A stretch of DNA of 64,000 nucleotides, taken from NCBI RefSeq assembly GCF_009604425.1, contig NZ_WEGI01000004.1, positions 248,001 to 312,000 on the forward strand, written 5' to 3'. The stretch is from Nocardia aurantia. GTDB lineage: Bacteria > Actinomycetota > Actinomycetes > Mycobacteriales > Mycobacteriaceae. The notes under the pieces are model-generated. The model saw nothing but the letters and a program-made list of their open reading frames with translations, was not told the origin of the DNA and ran no database searches. Position numbers and translations under genes: made by a program. This document shows positions 1 to 9,561 of this stretch, piece after piece. Numbering within the stretch: the first letter of the stretch is position 1; each line of letters starts with the position of its first letter.

Positions 1-530
1 AGTTCCTGCTGTCGCGGCCGCTGCTGACCGCGATCCGGCGGGCCGACCCGACGGTGCTACTCATCGACGAGGCCGACAAGGCGGACGTCGAGATCGAGGG
101 CCTGATGCTCGAGGTGCTCAGCGACTTCGCGGTCACCGTGCCCGAGCTGGGCACGATCACCGCCACGCGGCGGCCGTTCGTCGTGCTCACCTCCAACGCC
201 ACCCGCGAGCTGTCCGAGGCGCTCAAGCGACGCTGCCTATACCTCTACATCGACTTCCCGGACGAGGAACTCGAGCGGCGCATCCTGGCCAGCCGGGTGC
301 CGGAGCTGCAACCGGCCGTGGCGGCGCAACTGGTGCGGATCGTGCACGTGTTGCGCGGGATGCAGCTGAAGAAGCTGCCCTCGGTCGCCGAATCCATCGA
401 CTGGGGTCACACCCTGCTCGCGCTCGGGCTGAAGGACCTCGACGACAAGACCGTGCGTGCCACCCTCGGCGTCGTGCTGAAACACCAGAGCGACCACCAG
501 CGCGCGCTGTCCGAGCTGAAGCTGGCCTGA
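1..530 (+). CDS. MoxR-family AAA+ ATPase, 3' part only
   Basis: The gene runs in from the left edge; the frame is open from base 3, so the true start lies outside. The visible ~175 residues hold the Walker B motif (LLIDEADKAD), the sensor-1 stretch (VVLTSNATRELSEALKRRC) with an arginine-finger-like RR, and the C-terminal helical lid. MoxR ATPases act as chaperones that insert cofactors or remodel partner complexes, and are usually encoded next to a VWA-domain protein. That is the case here: the stop overlaps the next start (TGATG), so the two are translationally coupled. The substrate complex is unknown; a CoxD/CoxE-like maturation role is inferred only from the pairing. Confidence 0.9.
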   Translation, partial: FLLSRPLLTAIRRADPTVLLIDEADKADVEIEGLMLEVLSDFAVTVPELGTITATRRPFVVLTSNATRELSEALKRRCLYLYIDFPDEELERRILASRVPELQPAVAAQLVRIVHVLRGMQLKKLPSVAESIDWGHTLLALGLKDLDDKTVRATLGVVLKHQSDHQRALSELKLA

Positions 531-1984
531 TGGTCGGCGGCAAGCCCCGGCCCGTGGCGCTGCCGAACGCCACCGACACCGTGCTGAACCCGCCCGAGCA
601 CGGGCTGCCCGGTCATCTGATCGGGTTCGTGGAGGCGATGCGCGCCAAGGGAATTCCGGTGGGCCCTTCGGAAACGGTCGACGCCGGCCAGGTGCTCACG
701 GTGCTCGACCTGATGGATCGCGAGATGTTGCGCGAGGGGCTGGCCTGCTCGCTGCTGCGCCGGCCGTCGCAGCGGGCCACCTTCGACGACCTCTTCGATC
801 TGTGGTTCCCCGTGGCGCTCGGTGAGCGCACCGACGCCCTGGACGTGGAGCTGCCGCGCGGCGCCGACGGTTCGGTCGACATCCAGGCGCTGCGCCGGAT
901 GCTCGCCGAACTGCTCGCCGCCGACCCGACCCCGGAACAGCAGCGGCAGTTGCAGGCGCTGGCTGCGCAGATGGTCGAGCAGATGGGCCGCTACGACTCG
1001 CTGAAGGGCCCGTCGTTCTCCGCCTACCAGACCCTGAAGGACGTCCAGCCCGAGGTGCTGATCAGCAAGATCCTCGCGGGACTCGCTGCGGGCATGGACG
1101 ATTCGGATTTCGACACCGAGGTCGCCCGCCGGGCCGCGCGGGAGCGGGTGCGGGATTTCCGCAGCACCGTCGAGGCAGAGACCCGGCGTCGCGTCGCGGA
1201 ACGCCTGGGGCGGGAACGGGTTTCGTCGTACGGTGTGCAGCGGCAGGCGGAAGATGCCGACTTCCTTCGTATTTCGGAATCCGAGCTGGCCGAGCTGCGC
1301 CGCAGCGGTCAACGGCTCGCCCGGATTCTGGCCTCGCGATTGGCCGCCCGCCGGCGCCGGTCCCGGCGCGGCGAGATCGATCTGCGCAAGACCCTGCGCA
1401 AGTCGATGTCCACCGGCGGGGTCCCGATCACGCTGGCCACCCGCAAGCCACGGCCGGGCCGCCCGGACCTGGTGCTGCTGTGCGACATCTCCGGGTCGGT
1501 GGCCGGTTTCTCCAGCTTCACCATGCTGCTGGTCGACTCGCTGCGGGAGCAATTCTCCCGGGTGCGGATCTTCGCGTTCGTGGACCGGGTGGACGAGGTC
1601 ACGCATCTGTTCGATCAGAGCACCCCGCTGGACCAGGTGACCAGGCGCATCTTCACCGAGACCAACGTGGTGGGGATCGAGGGGCATTCCGACTACGGCA
1701 GCGCGCTGAAGGGGTTCGCGGCGGATTTCCCCGAGGCCGTGACCAGCCGCAGTTCGCTGTTGATCCTCGGCGACGCCCGCACCAATTACCGCGATCCCGC
1801 GCTGGGCACCCTCGAACAGCTCGTCGACACCGCCAAACACGCCTACTGGCTCAATCCGGAGGCCGAGAAGATGTGGGGCACCGGGGATTCCGCGGCGAAG
1901 CGGTACGCCCGGGTGATCGAGATGCACGAGTGCCGGTCCGCCCGGCAGCTCACCTCCGTGGTGAGCCGCCTGCTCCCGGTCTGA
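530..1984 (+). CDS. VWA domain protein, CoxE-like partner of MoxR
   Basis: This 484-residue protein has an Arg-rich central region and a C-terminal von Willebrand A domain. The metal-dependent adhesion site appears as LCDISGSV (DxSxS), followed by the conserved FAFVDRV and a late LGDART acidic motif. CoxE-type proteins work with a MoxR ATPase in maturing enzymes such as molybdenum hydroxylases, but no such enzyme is visible in the window, so the client is open. The ATG overlaps the MoxR stop. No signal peptide or membrane segment is seen, so it is probably cytoplasmic. Confidence 0.88.
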   Translation: MVGGKPRPVALPNATDTVLNPPEHGLPGHLIGFVEAMRAKGIPVGPSETVDAGQVLTVLDLMDREMLREGLACSLLRRPSQRATFDDLFDLWFPVALGERTDALDVELPRGADGSVDIQALRRMLAELLAADPTPEQQRQLQALAAQMVEQMGRYDSLKGPSFSAYQTLKDVQPEVLISKILAGLAAGMDDSDFDTEVARRAARERVRDFRSTVEAETRRRVAERLGRERVSSYGVQRQAEDADFLRISESELAELRRSGQRLARILASRLAARRRRSRRGEIDLRKTLRKSMSTGGVPITLATRKPRPGRPDLVLLCDISGSVAGFSSFTMLLVDSLREQFSRVRIFAFVDRVDEVTHLFDQSTPLDQVTRRIFTETNVVGIEGHSDYGSALKGFAADFPEAVTSRSSLLILGDARTNYRDPALGTLEQLVDTAKHAYWLNPEAEKMWGTGDSAAKRYARVIEMHECRSARQLTSVVSRLLPV

Positions 1985-2065
1985 CGACGGCCCGACAGTG
2001 ACGCGGCGTGTTGTGCGCTCGGGCGGACCGGAGTGCGGATGGCCCGGCCAGTAAGCTCGGCGGTT

Positions 2066-2710
2066 GTGCAAGAGACAGGCCGCCGCAAACTGGGCGTGAT
2101 GGGCGGAACCTTCGACCCGATCCACCACGGCCACCTGGTCGCGGCGAGTGAGGTCGCCAATCGGTTCGATCTGGACGAGGTGATCTTCGTCCCCACCGGG
2201 CAACCGTGGCAGAAGACCGCGAAACAGGTCAGTGCCGCGGAGGACCGCTATCTGATGACCGTGATCGCCACCGCCTCCAACCCGCGGTTCTCGGTCAGCC
2301 GGGTCGACATCGATCGCGGTACCCTCACCTACACCGTCGATACCCTGCGTGACCTGCAACGACAGTATTCCGATGCCGACTTGTACTTCATCACGGGTGC
2401 GGACGCGCTCGCGAACATCCTGACATGGCAGGATTGGGCGGAATTGTTCGAGCTGGCGAAATTCGTCGGCGTGAGCCGTCCGGGATACGAACTGAATATC
2501 GATCAATTGGAGCAGCATCTGCGGGACGGCCCACCGGATGCGCTCACCGTCATCGAGATCCCGGCTCTGGCGATCTCGTCGAGCGAATGCCGGCGTCGCG
2601 CCGCCGAGGGGCGGCCGGTGTGGTATCTCGTTCCGGACGGCGTCGTGCAGTACATATCGAAGCGGCACCTCTACGTGCCGGGAGGGAACGGGAAGGTGGC
2701 ACAGGCATGA
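2066..2710 (+). CDS. nadD: nicotinate-nucleotide adenylyltransferase
   Basis: NadD transfers AMP from ATP to nicotinate mononucleotide to give deamido-NAD in NAD synthesis. The N-terminal nucleotidyltransferase signature [11 protein letters not shown] and the C-terminal ISSSECRRR / PDGVVQYI motifs are intact. The start is taken at the GTG giving [14 protein letters not shown]; an in-frame GTG 11 codons upstream (2033) would add a poorly conserved leader. It begins the conserved run nadD-rsfS-gpgP-octT seen in mycobacteria as Rv2421c-Rv2418c. Length (214 residues) is normal. Confidence 0.95.
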   Translation: MQETGRRKLGVMGGTFDPIHHGHLVAASEVANRFDLDEVIFVPTGQPWQKTAKQVSAAEDRYLMTVIATASNPRFSVSRVDIDRGTLTYTVDTLRDLQRQYSDADLYFITGADALANILTWQDWAELFELAKFVGVSRPGYELNIDQLEQHLRDGPPDALTVIEIPALAISSSECRRRAAEGRPVWYLVPDGVVQYISKRHLYVPGGNGKVAQA

Positions 2711-2738
2711 GAGGTCGGGCGCGAAGTCGGGGTACCGC

Positions 2739-3137
2739 ATGACGGCTACTGCCAATGCGGTCGAGATGGCACGGGTCGCCGCCCGGGCGGCCGACGAGAA
2801 GCTGGCGGTCGACGTGGTGGTGCTCGACGTCTCCGAGCAGCTGGTGATCACGGACTGCTTCGTGATCGCCTCGGCCCCCAACGAGCGGCAGGTCAACGCG
2901 ATCGTCGACAGCGTCGAGGAGAAGCTGCGGCTGGCCGGGCACAAGCCGGTCCGGCGCGAGGGCACCCGCGAAGGGCGCTGGGTGCTGCTCGACTACGTCG
3001 AGGTCGTCGTGCACGTCCAGCACAGCGACGAGCGCAATTTCTATGCGCTGGAACGACTGTGGAAGGACTGCCCGGTGGTCGAGGTGGAGGGTGTCGGCGG
3101 CCCGCGGCCGGCGGACGGTGCCGGAGAGACCGCGTGA
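2739..3137 (+). CDS. rsfS: ribosomal silencing factor RsfS
   Basis: RsfS binds ribosomal protein uL14 and blocks joining of the subunits when nutrients run short. The 132-residue protein carries the RsfS/Iojap core: DVVVLDVSEQL, ITDCFVIASAPNERQV, REGTREGRWVLLDY and VVVHVQHSDERNFYALERLW. The ATG at 2739 gives the usual length; the frame is open upstream but the extra residues overlap nadD and are unlike the family. It lies 28 bp after nadD, and its stop overlaps the next start as GTGA. Confidence 0.95.
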   Translation: MTATANAVEMARVAARAADEKLAVDVVVLDVSEQLVITDCFVIASAPNERQVNAIVDSVEEKLRLAGHKPVRREGTREGRWVLLDYVEVVVHVQHSDERNFYALERLWKDCPVVEVEGVGGPRPADGAGETA

Positions 3138-3871
3138 ATCTGGTTCCCGACGAGGGGACGGCCCCTTCACAGTACGACGACGAGTCGCCCGAGATCGGCC
3201 TCGCTCGCCGCGCCAGCCGGCATGCCCACGTGCGCCGGCTGATCCTGCTCCGGCACGGTCAGACCGAATGGAACGCCTCCGACCGCATGCAGGGACAGAT
3301 CGACACCGACCTCAGCGAGGTGGGTCGCGGGCAGGCCAAGGACGCCGCCCGGGAGCTGCTGTCCCACGACGCGATCGCGATCGTCGCCTCGGATCTGCGC
3401 CGCGCCTACGACACCGCGGTGGCGCTGGCCGACCACACCTCGCTGGATGTGGTGCGCGACCCTCGACTACGCGAGACCAGCCTCGGCGAGTGGGAGGGCC
3501 TCACCCACCACGAAGTCGACGCGCGGTATCCGGGCGCCCGGCTGACCTGGCGGATGGACGCCGGCTTCACCCCGCCGGGAGGGGAGAGCAAGCTCGAGGT
3601 GGGCGCCCGCGCCCTGCCGGTGGTGAACGAGCTGTTTGCCGAGCGCACCGACTGGCCCGGCCGTACCATCATCCTCGTCGCGCACGGCGGGCTGATCGCA
3701 GCGCTGACCGCTGCGCTGCTCGACCTGCCCCGAGAACACTGGCCGATCTTCGGTGGACTGGCCAATACCAGTTGGGTGCAACTGAGCAGCCACGGTCCCA
3801 GCATGGAGCAGCCCGGGTGGCGGCTCGATGTTTGGAACGCGGCGGCGAAGGTAGCTCCTGATGTCCTCTGA
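3134..3871 (+). CDS. gpgP: histidine phosphatase, probable glucosyl-3-phosphoglycerate phosphatase
   Basis: This phosphoglycerate-mutase-like histidine phosphatase of 245 residues has the catalytic [10 protein letters not shown], the [11 protein letters not shown] helix, the acid/base region ETSLGEWEG and the second His in [10 protein letters not shown]. In the syntenic mycobacterial locus (Rv2419c) the enzyme dephosphorylates glucosyl-3-phosphoglycerate in methylglucose lipopolysaccharide synthesis. The next gene is the OctT homolog of the same pathway, which supports that role here. The GTG start overlaps the rsfS stop by 4 bp, and the stop overlaps octT. The N-terminal ~35 residues before the fold are extra. 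Confidence 0.88.
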   Translation: MNLVPDEGTAPSQYDDESPEIGLARRASRHAHVRRLILLRHGQTEWNASDRMQGQIDTDLSEVGRGQAKDAARELLSHDAIAIVASDLRRAYDTAVALADHTSLDVVRDPRLRETSLGEWEGLTHHEVDARYPGARLTWRMDAGFTPPGGESKLEVGARALPVVNELFAERTDWPGRTIILVAHGGLIAALTAALLDLPREHWPIFGGLANTSWVQLSSHGPSMEQPGWRLDVWNAAAKVAPDVL

Positions 3872-5684
3872 GAACCTGTCTTCCGACGACCGGGACGAAC
3901 CGGTCCGGCAGGTGACCGATGAACTGATCCGCAAGGCGTCCGAGGGGCCGGTACGGCGCCTCCCGGACGCGCTGTTCGGCGGACCCGCACCGGCAACGGT
4001 TGCGCGCCCGGCGGATCGGCCCGATGGCGACCCGGGTGCGGTCTCCGACGAATTGCTGCGCAGGGCCTCCAGCGGCCGGATCCGGCAACTGCCGGACCTG
4101 CTGTTCGGCGGCCCGGCGGCGGAGACCGTTGCGCGGCACCGGGATTCCGGCACCGCGGTGGCCGGCCGGGACGAGGTCGGCGGCGACACGGCCGGGGCCG
4201 GTCCGCCCGACGCGGACGACGACTTATCCGCGTTACCCACGGCCCCCGTCGCGGGGGCCGGCGAAATTTCCAGCCCGGCAGCCGATTCCGCTGCCGACGC
4301 GGCGACCGTGCCGGTCGCCGCCGACACCCCCGACGGCACGACGGCCGGCGGGGGTGGCGTCGGTTCTTCCGGCGAAGGTTCGGTACGCCCACCGGATCCG
4401 CTCGACGTGGACACCGCGGCGCAGCGCGTCGATGCCGCGGGACCTGTCGGCACCGGTACCCAGTTGGAAGCTGCTGCCGGAGAGCACGATTCACCGGTGA
4501 CCGCCCTCGCCGAGCACAGTGGCGTGGACGTCGGCCCGGCCCGGGGTGCGGAAGAATCCGAGCCCGACGATGTGACCGGGAAGGATGACGCTCGCATGCC
4601 GGATGAGCACCGTGCCGAGCCGCTGGAAGCTGCCTCGGCCGCCGACGGAATCGCAGCACCCGTCGGGGAACCTGCCGATCCGGCAACGGCGAATGCCGAT
4701 GCGGCGGTGACCGCTCCGAGTCCGGCGCCGGAACCGGCCGACAGCGATCTGCCCGACGAGAGCGAAACGGCCGTGGCCGGGTCCGGCGACGTGGTTCCCG
4801 GCTCCGTGCCCTCCTCGGCGACACGCGGTGACAGCGCGCCCGCCGGGAGCGAAACCGCTGCGGCGGTGACAGATTCGGTGATCGGTAGCGATTGCGCGGT
4901 TTTCGGCGACGAGCCGGTGCCCGCGGTGGCGAGTGAGATCCCCGGCGATGCCGAGGATTCCGGGCGGCCGGTGCTCGTGGTGATCGCCGATTCGCTGTCG
5001 TATTACGGTCCCAAGGGCGGACTTCCCGCCGATCACAGCCGGATCTGGCCGAATCTGGTTGCCGCCGAGCTCGATTGGGATGTCGAGCTGGTGGGCCGGG
5101 TGGGCTGGACCTGTCGCGACGCGTACTGGGCGTTGATCGGCGATCCCCGGGTGTGGGCGTCGGTGCCGCGCGCGGGCGCGGTGGTGTTCGCCACCGGCGG
5201 TATGGATTCCCTGCCCTCCCCGCTGCCGACGGCGCTGCGGGAAATGATCCGATATGTGCGGCCGCCGGGGTTGCGCCGGGTGGTCCGAGGTGGCTACCAG
5301 TGGTTGCAGCCTCGGCTGTCGAAACTGGGCCGTCCGGTGGCGCTGCCGGCGCGGGTCAGTGTCGAGTACCTGGAACAGTGCAGGCAGGCGCTCGAACAGT
5401 TGCGGCCGGAGCTGCCCGTGGTGGGTGTGCTGCCGTCGGTACACATCTGTGACGCCTACGGGCGGGTGCACGCCGGCCGCGAGCCCGCGGTGCGCGCGGT
5501 CACCGAATGGTCCGCGAAAACCGGTGTGCCGCTGGTCGATCTGGGCGAGGCCGTGCGCGACCACATCTTCGCCGGCGAGGGCAATCCGGACGGGATCCAC
5601 TGGGGCTGGGAAGGTCACGCCGCCGTCGCCCGCGCCATGGTGAAGGTGCTGTCGGAGGTGTGCGCCACCGAGGATCCGGCATGA
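3861..5684 (+). CDS. octT: OctT-like SGNH acyltransferase with long repeat-bearing N-terminal extension
   Basis: The C-terminal ~235 residues (from about 370) are an SGNH-type domain: block I as [14 protein letters not shown] and block V as [10 protein letters not shown], containing the catalytic Asp/His. The syntenic mycobacterial protein (Rv2418c) is the octanoyltransferase that acylates early methylglucose lipopolysaccharide intermediates. What is unusual is the first ~365 residues: two copies of a ~33-residue element (first [10 protein letters not shown]...[10 protein letters not shown], second [10 protein letters not shown]...[10 protein letters not shown]), then a long acidic Ala/Pro/Gly/Asp-rich disordered stretch. 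The ATG overlaps the gpgP stop by 11 bp. No signal peptide. Function of the extension is unknown. Confidence 0.85.
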   Translation: MSSENLSSDDRDEPVRQVTDELIRKASEGPVRRLPDALFGGPAPATVARPADRPDGDPGAVSDELLRRASSGRIRQLPDLLFGGPAAETVARHRDSGTAVAGRDEVGGDTAGAGPPDADDDLSALPTAPVAGAGEISSPAADSAADAATVPVAADTPDGTTAGGGGVGSSGEGSVRPPDPLDVDTAAQRVDAAGPVGTGTQLEAAAGEHDSPVTALAEHSGVDVGPARGAEESEPDDVTGKDDARMPDEHRAEPLEAASAADGIAAPVGEPADPATANADAAVTAPSPAPEPADSDLPDESETAVAGSGDVVPGSVPSSATRGDSAPAGSETAAAVTDSVIGSDCAVFGDEPVPAVASEIPGDAEDSGRPVLVVIADSLSYYGPKGGLPADHSRIWPNLVAAELDWDVELVGRVGWTCRDAYWALIGDPRVWASVPRAGAVVFATGGMDSLPSPLPTALREMIRYVRPPGLRRVVRGGYQWLQPRLSKLGRPVALPARVSVEYLEQCRQALEQLRPELPVVGVLPSVHICDAYGRVHAGREPAVRAVTEWSAKTGVPLVDLGEAVRDHIFAGEGNPDGIHWGWEGHAAVARAMVKVLSEVCATEDPA

Positions 5685-5943
5685 TCGGGCCGGGGTCGGC
5701 AGCGGAGCGTGCGCACGGCGGCTCGGCTCCGGCGTCCGACGGGTACGGCGTGCGCAGCCGAGAGGTGTGGGCCGGAGCGGAATGTGCCCACGGCGTCCCG
5801 GCATTCGGGTCCGAGCGCCACGGTTCGAGCAGCCGGTGGCGATGGGCGGCGCGGGATATTCCGAACGGGTCGTTGCTCGCGAGCGGTGCACGCGGCGTGC
5901 GGGGACGTTCCTCGGGAGAGCTCGTGCGGAGGGTCGGATAGGC

Positions 5944-6777
5944 GTGTCGGTCGTGGTGGTGACGGATTCGTCCGCGAGCCTGCCCGTCGAGTTGAGCGAC
6001 GAGCTCGGCATCGTGGTCGTGCCGTTGCACGTACTGGTGGACGGCCGGGAGGTGACCGATGGGGACGAGATCGACTACTCGTCCACGACGGTGACGACCT
6101 CGGCCCCCTCGCCGGGCGAACTGTGTGCCGCCTATCGCCGAGCGCTGTCGCTCAGTGGCAGTGACGGTGTTGTGGCCGTACACCTTTCGCGCCAATTGTC
6201 CGCGACCTGGGAGGCCGGTCGGCAGGCGATCGCGGAGCTGGGCGCCGATGATCGTGTGCGCCTGGTCGATTCACTGAGCGCCGGGCTGGGCACCGGGCTC
6301 GCGGTGCTCGCGGCGGCGCGGCAGGCCCGCGAAGGTGGTTCGCTGGACAGGGTTTTCGCGGCCGCGGAGTCGGCAGCGGCTCGGGGCCGCGCCTTCATCA
6401 TGGTGAACCGGACCGAGCAACTGCGCCGCGGCGGCCGCTTGAGCACCGCCGCCGCCTTCTTCGGCACCGAATTGGTGACCAAACCCCTGCTGCAACTGGT
6501 CGACGGCCGGTTGGAGCTTCGGGAGAAGGCCCGGACCCGTTCCAAGGCGTACGCGAAACTCGTTGCGGCGGCGGTGGATGCGGCCGGTGCGGAGGGCGCC
6601 GCCGTCGCCGTTCAGCATCTCGGCGCGCCCGAGGCCGCGGAGACCATCGTCACCCGTCTCATGGAACTCCTGCCGGGCATCCGTGAACTGATCACGGCCG
6701 AATTCGGGCCCAGCCTCGCGGTCCACCTCGGCGCCGGCGCGGTCGGCGTACTGGTGGTGCCCGGCGGCTGTGACTGA
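5944..6777 (+). CDS. DegV family fatty-acid-binding protein
   Basis: DegV proteins bind a fatty acid and, in some bacteria, present it to a fatty acid kinase. The protein opens with VVVVTDSSASLP and contains the HLSRQLSATWEAGRQA and NRTEQLRRGGRLSTAAAFFGTEL stretches typical of the family. The GTG at 5944 gives 277 residues, the usual length; upstream in-frame codons to 5767 encode an Arg-rich leader with no family likeness. It corresponds to Rv2417c. The 259 bp between octT and this gene hold no convincing gene. Mycobacteria carry eis after this gene; here it is absent. Confidence 0.9.
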   Translation: MSVVVVTDSSASLPVELSDELGIVVVPLHVLVDGREVTDGDEIDYSSTTVTTSAPSPGELCAAYRRALSLSGSDGVVAVHLSRQLSATWEAGRQAIAELGADDRVRLVDSLSAGLGTGLAVLAAARQAREGGSLDRVFAAAESAAARGRAFIMVNRTEQLRRGGRLSTAAAFFGTELVTKPLLQLVDGRLELREKARTRSKAYAKLVAAAVDAAGAEGAAVAVQHLGAPEAAETIVTRLMELLPGIRELITAEFGPSLAVHLGAGAVGVLVVPGGCD

Positions 6778-6891
6778 ACCCGCGGCTGTCGGCCCGGTGG
6801 GTTGTCCACAGCGCGGGATCTGTCCACAGGCGACCTGAATCGCCTGGTCGGGACCGGGGGCGGTAGGTGCCGGCCGCCTACGGTGACGGGC

Positions 6892-7845
6892 ATGGGGCGA
6901 GAAGACGAACGCAGGCGGGTACGGGAACGGCTGGGGGCGCTGGACGCCGCGAAGTTCGGTTCCGGTCCGCGGGCCGTGCCGGGCGGTCGCTGGGATCGGA
7001 TCGAATTCGACGCCGCGGAAGCCACTACGGACCCGGACGAGGAGCGGTGGGACGAGGCCGGGGGCCCGCGAAACCCGCCGTGGCTCAGCGAGCCGGTCGG
7101 CAGCGTGTCGATGTGGCATCGGCGGCTGATTCCCGAACGGTTCCAGGGGATCCGGGTGGATCCGGGCCGCCGCGGCGTGCTGGTACTGGGAGCGTTCGCG
7201 GTGGCCGCACTGGTGGTGGCGGTCGCGTCCACACAATCGGAAGTGCCGGTGACGCAACCGGTTCCGCCGCTGCCGGCGGCCCGTATGCTGCCGGTCGCCA
7301 CGGCGGAGCCGGCGGTGGCGGTGGCTTCCGTCGTCGCGACGACCTCGGCCCCGCCCCGCACCCAGGCAGTGGAGCTGGTGGTGAGCGTGGTCGGGCAGGT
7401 CGAACATCCGGGCCTGTTGCACATGCCGTCCGGTTCGCGGGTCGCCGATGCGGTGTCGGCGGCCGTCGCGAAGGAAGGCGCCGACCTGGCGACTCTGAAT
7501 CTCGCGCAACGCCTGACCGACGGCGATCAGGTGGTGGTCGGCGTTCCCGGCGCGCATCCCGGGCAACCACGGCTCGGCAGTGTGGTGCTGCCCGGCCTTT
7601 CGCAGTCCGGGCCGGACCGCGGGCCCGGTCGGGCCGGAACGGCCGCTCCGCCGGTGCGTATCGATCTCAACTCCGCGACCGAGGCCGACCTCGACGATCT
7701 GCCGGGGGTGGGTCCCGCCACCGCTCGCGCGATCCTCACGTGGCGCATCGAGCACGGCCGGTTCAGCACTGTCGATCAGCTCGCGGAGGTGACCGGTATC
7801 GGTCCGTCGAAGTTGGAGCGCCTGCGTGCGCTCGTCACGGTGTGA
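6892..7845 (+). CDS. comEA: ComEA-like DNA-binding competence protein
   Basis: Order of parts: ~95 cytoplasmic residues, one membrane helix (about 96-115, LVLGAFAVAALVVAVAS), a Pro/Ala-rich linker, an SLBB-type domain (about 160-215, VSVVGQVEHPG...RLTDGDQVVVG), and a C-terminal helix-hairpin-helix pair (about 256-317, DLNSATEADLDDLPGVGP and VTGIGPSKLERL). ComEA binds incoming DNA outside the membrane and hands it to ComEC, whose gene follows 28 bp downstream. The ATG at 6892 is preferred over an upstream in-frame start at 6802. Natural transformation is not shown for this lineage, so a role in DNA uptake is inference. Confidence 0.9.
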   Translation: MGREDERRRVRERLGALDAAKFGSGPRAVPGGRWDRIEFDAAEATTDPDEERWDEAGGPRNPPWLSEPVGSVSMWHRRLIPERFQGIRVDPGRRGVLVLGAFAVAALVVAVASTQSEVPVTQPVPPLPAARMLPVATAEPAVAVASVVATTSAPPRTQAVELVVSVVGQVEHPGLLHMPSGSRVADAVSAAVAKEGADLATLNLAQRLTDGDQVVVGVPGAHPGQPRLGSVVLPGLSQSGPDRGPGRAGTAAPPVRIDLNSATEADLDDLPGVGPATARAILTWRIEHGRFSTVDQLAEVTGIGPSKLERLRALVTV

Positions 7846-7873
7846 ACCGGTGTGGCGACAGGAGGAGAACACT

Positions 7874-9433
7874 ATGACACCCGGCCCCTCCGGCGCGAGT
7901 GACCGCGAGCCGATCACACCGCCACCGCTGGACGCACGCCTGGTACTGCCGGCGATCGCGTGCTGGACCGCCACTCTGACCGCGATCGTGGCGGGTGCGC
8001 ATTCGGGTCTGCTACTGGCGGCCGGCCTGGCGACGACGGCCGTCGTCGTGGCCGGATGGCGGTATCGCCACGGTCGGCGGTGTGCGGTCGCCTCCGTCCT
8101 GCTGGCATCGGTGCTGACCGCGGCGGGTTTCGCGGTGGTCGGCGCCTGGCACGAGGCCCGGGTCGCGGCGCACCCGCTCCGGCACCTCGCCGCGGGCACC
8201 TCGCTCACCGTGGTCGCCGTTCCGGCAGACGATCCGAAGCCGTTGCCCGCCAGACCTTTCGGCCCGCGGCAGTGGATGATCCAGGCCGAATTGCGCGAAT
8301 ACCGGGCCGGTCCGGATTCGGTGCGGGCCGGCGGCGCGGTGCTCGTGCTGGCGCCGGCCGCGGGCTGGTCGGCCCTGTTGCCGGGTCAGCAGGTGAAATT
8401 CCGTGCCCGCCTGGACAATCCGTGGCGGCACGACCTGACCGTGGCGGTGTTGCGCGCGCAGGGTCCGCCCGCTGCCGTCGGTCCCGCACCCTGGTGGCAG
8501 CGGGTGGCGGGCGTGATCCGCGGCCGGCTCGCGGCCTCGGCGGCACGCGCGCTGCCCGGCGATGCCGCGGGCCTGTTGCCGGGGCTGGTGGACGGGGACA
8601 TCTCCCGATTGCCGGATCGCGTGCGGGAAAACTTCCGGGAGACCGACCTGACGCATCTGGTCGCGGTATCCGGCACCAACGTCACGATCATTCTGATGGC
8701 GGTGTCGAGGTCGGTGGACCGGCTCAGCGTCGACCGGCGGCTGGGACTCGTCCTCTCGGCCGCCGCGCTGCTGGCGTTCGTGATCCTGGCCCGGCCGTCG
8801 CCCTCGGTGCTCCGTGCGGCGCTGATGGGTGCGATCGCCGTCCTCGCCACCGCGCTGGGGCGGCGGAAGCAGGCACTGCCGGCCCTGTGTGCCGCGGTCA
8901 TCGGCCTGATCGCCTACCGTCCGGGGCTCGCCCTGGACGTCGGATTCGCGCTGTCCGTGCTGGCCACTGCGGCCCTGATCGTGTTGTCGCCCGCCTGGTC
9001 ACAATGGCTGGAACGGCACGGCTGGCCGCACCGCCTGGCCGAGGCCTTCGCGGTCGCCACGGCGGCCTTCCTCGTCACCACCCCGCTGCTGGCGGCGCTC
9101 ACCGGTCACGTCGGTCTGCTCGCCGTTCTGGTGAACGTCCTGGTCGAACCGGTCGTCGCCCCGATCACCATCCTGGGCACGCTGGCCGCCGTGACCGCCG
9201 GTATCTACCCGCCACTGGCCGACCTCCTGCTCCGGCTGACGATCCTGCCGCTGCGATGGTTGCTGTCGGTCTCCGAACACGGTGCGTCGCTGGGAGTTTC
9301 GCTGTCCGTCCCGGACGGGGTGCGGGGTGGTGTCACGGTGGCCATCGTTGCCACCGCGCTCGTGGCGCTGCTCATCCGGCTGAGCCACCGGGCACCGATG
9401 ACGCACGCCCCCGATCGCGACCCGGGCGGGTGA
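7874..9433 (+). CDS. comEC: ComEC/Rec2-type DNA uptake channel, short form
   Basis: A 519-residue polytopic membrane protein. The N-terminal part has two or three helices and an OB-like periplasmic region, followed by the competence domain (LLPGLVDGD, ETDLTHLVAVSGTNVTI, RPSPSVLRAALMG) with about eight helices. A strong Shine-Dalgarno (AGGAGGAGAA) precedes the ATG at 7874. It stops soon after the competence domain: there is no metallo-beta-lactamase nuclease domain as in the ~770-residue Bacillus protein. Mycobacterial ComEC is similarly short. holA, which follows in mycobacteria, is 13 kb away here. Confidence 0.9.
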   Translation: MTPGPSGASDREPITPPPLDARLVLPAIACWTATLTAIVAGAHSGLLLAAGLATTAVVVAGWRYRHGRRCAVASVLLASVLTAAGFAVVGAWHEARVAAHPLRHLAAGTSLTVVAVPADDPKPLPARPFGPRQWMIQAELREYRAGPDSVRAGGAVLVLAPAAGWSALLPGQQVKFRARLDNPWRHDLTVAVLRAQGPPAAVGPAPWWQRVAGVIRGRLAASAARALPGDAAGLLPGLVDGDISRLPDRVRENFRETDLTHLVAVSGTNVTIILMAVSRSVDRLSVDRRLGLVLSAAALLAFVILARPSPSVLRAALMGAIAVLATALGRRKQALPALCAAVIGLIAYRPGLALDVGFALSVLATAALIVLSPAWSQWLERHGWPHRLAEAFAVATAAFLVTTPLLAALTGHVGLLAVLVNVLVEPVVAPITILGTLAAVTAGIYPPLADLLLRLTILPLRWLLSVSEHGASLGVSLSVPDGVRGGVTVAIVATALVALLIRLSHRAPMTHAPDRDPGG

Positions 9434-9561
9434 CTCGGACGCGGCCGGTGCCGCCCTCCGACAGGCCGCGCACGGTGTGCCTTCGGTTGAGCGGGCGCGG
9501 TATAGCGAGTCGGGCGGGTGCCGATCGGCGGCGGGCGAGTGTGGTGTCGACTCGGTGCGAT

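Noticed and set aside
407..2965. Long open frame on the minus strand (852 codons)
   Set aside because: It lies opposite the VWA, nadD and rsfS genes, which have clear motifs; long antisense frames are expected in high-GC DNA. The same applies to minus-strand frames at 14572-16983, 38965-40866 and 44644-46386 and to the plus-strand frame at 47041-48651.
5685..5943. Possible small gene between octT and degV
   Set aside because: Frames here lack conserved features and a ribosome binding site; the region probably carries only the degV start signals.
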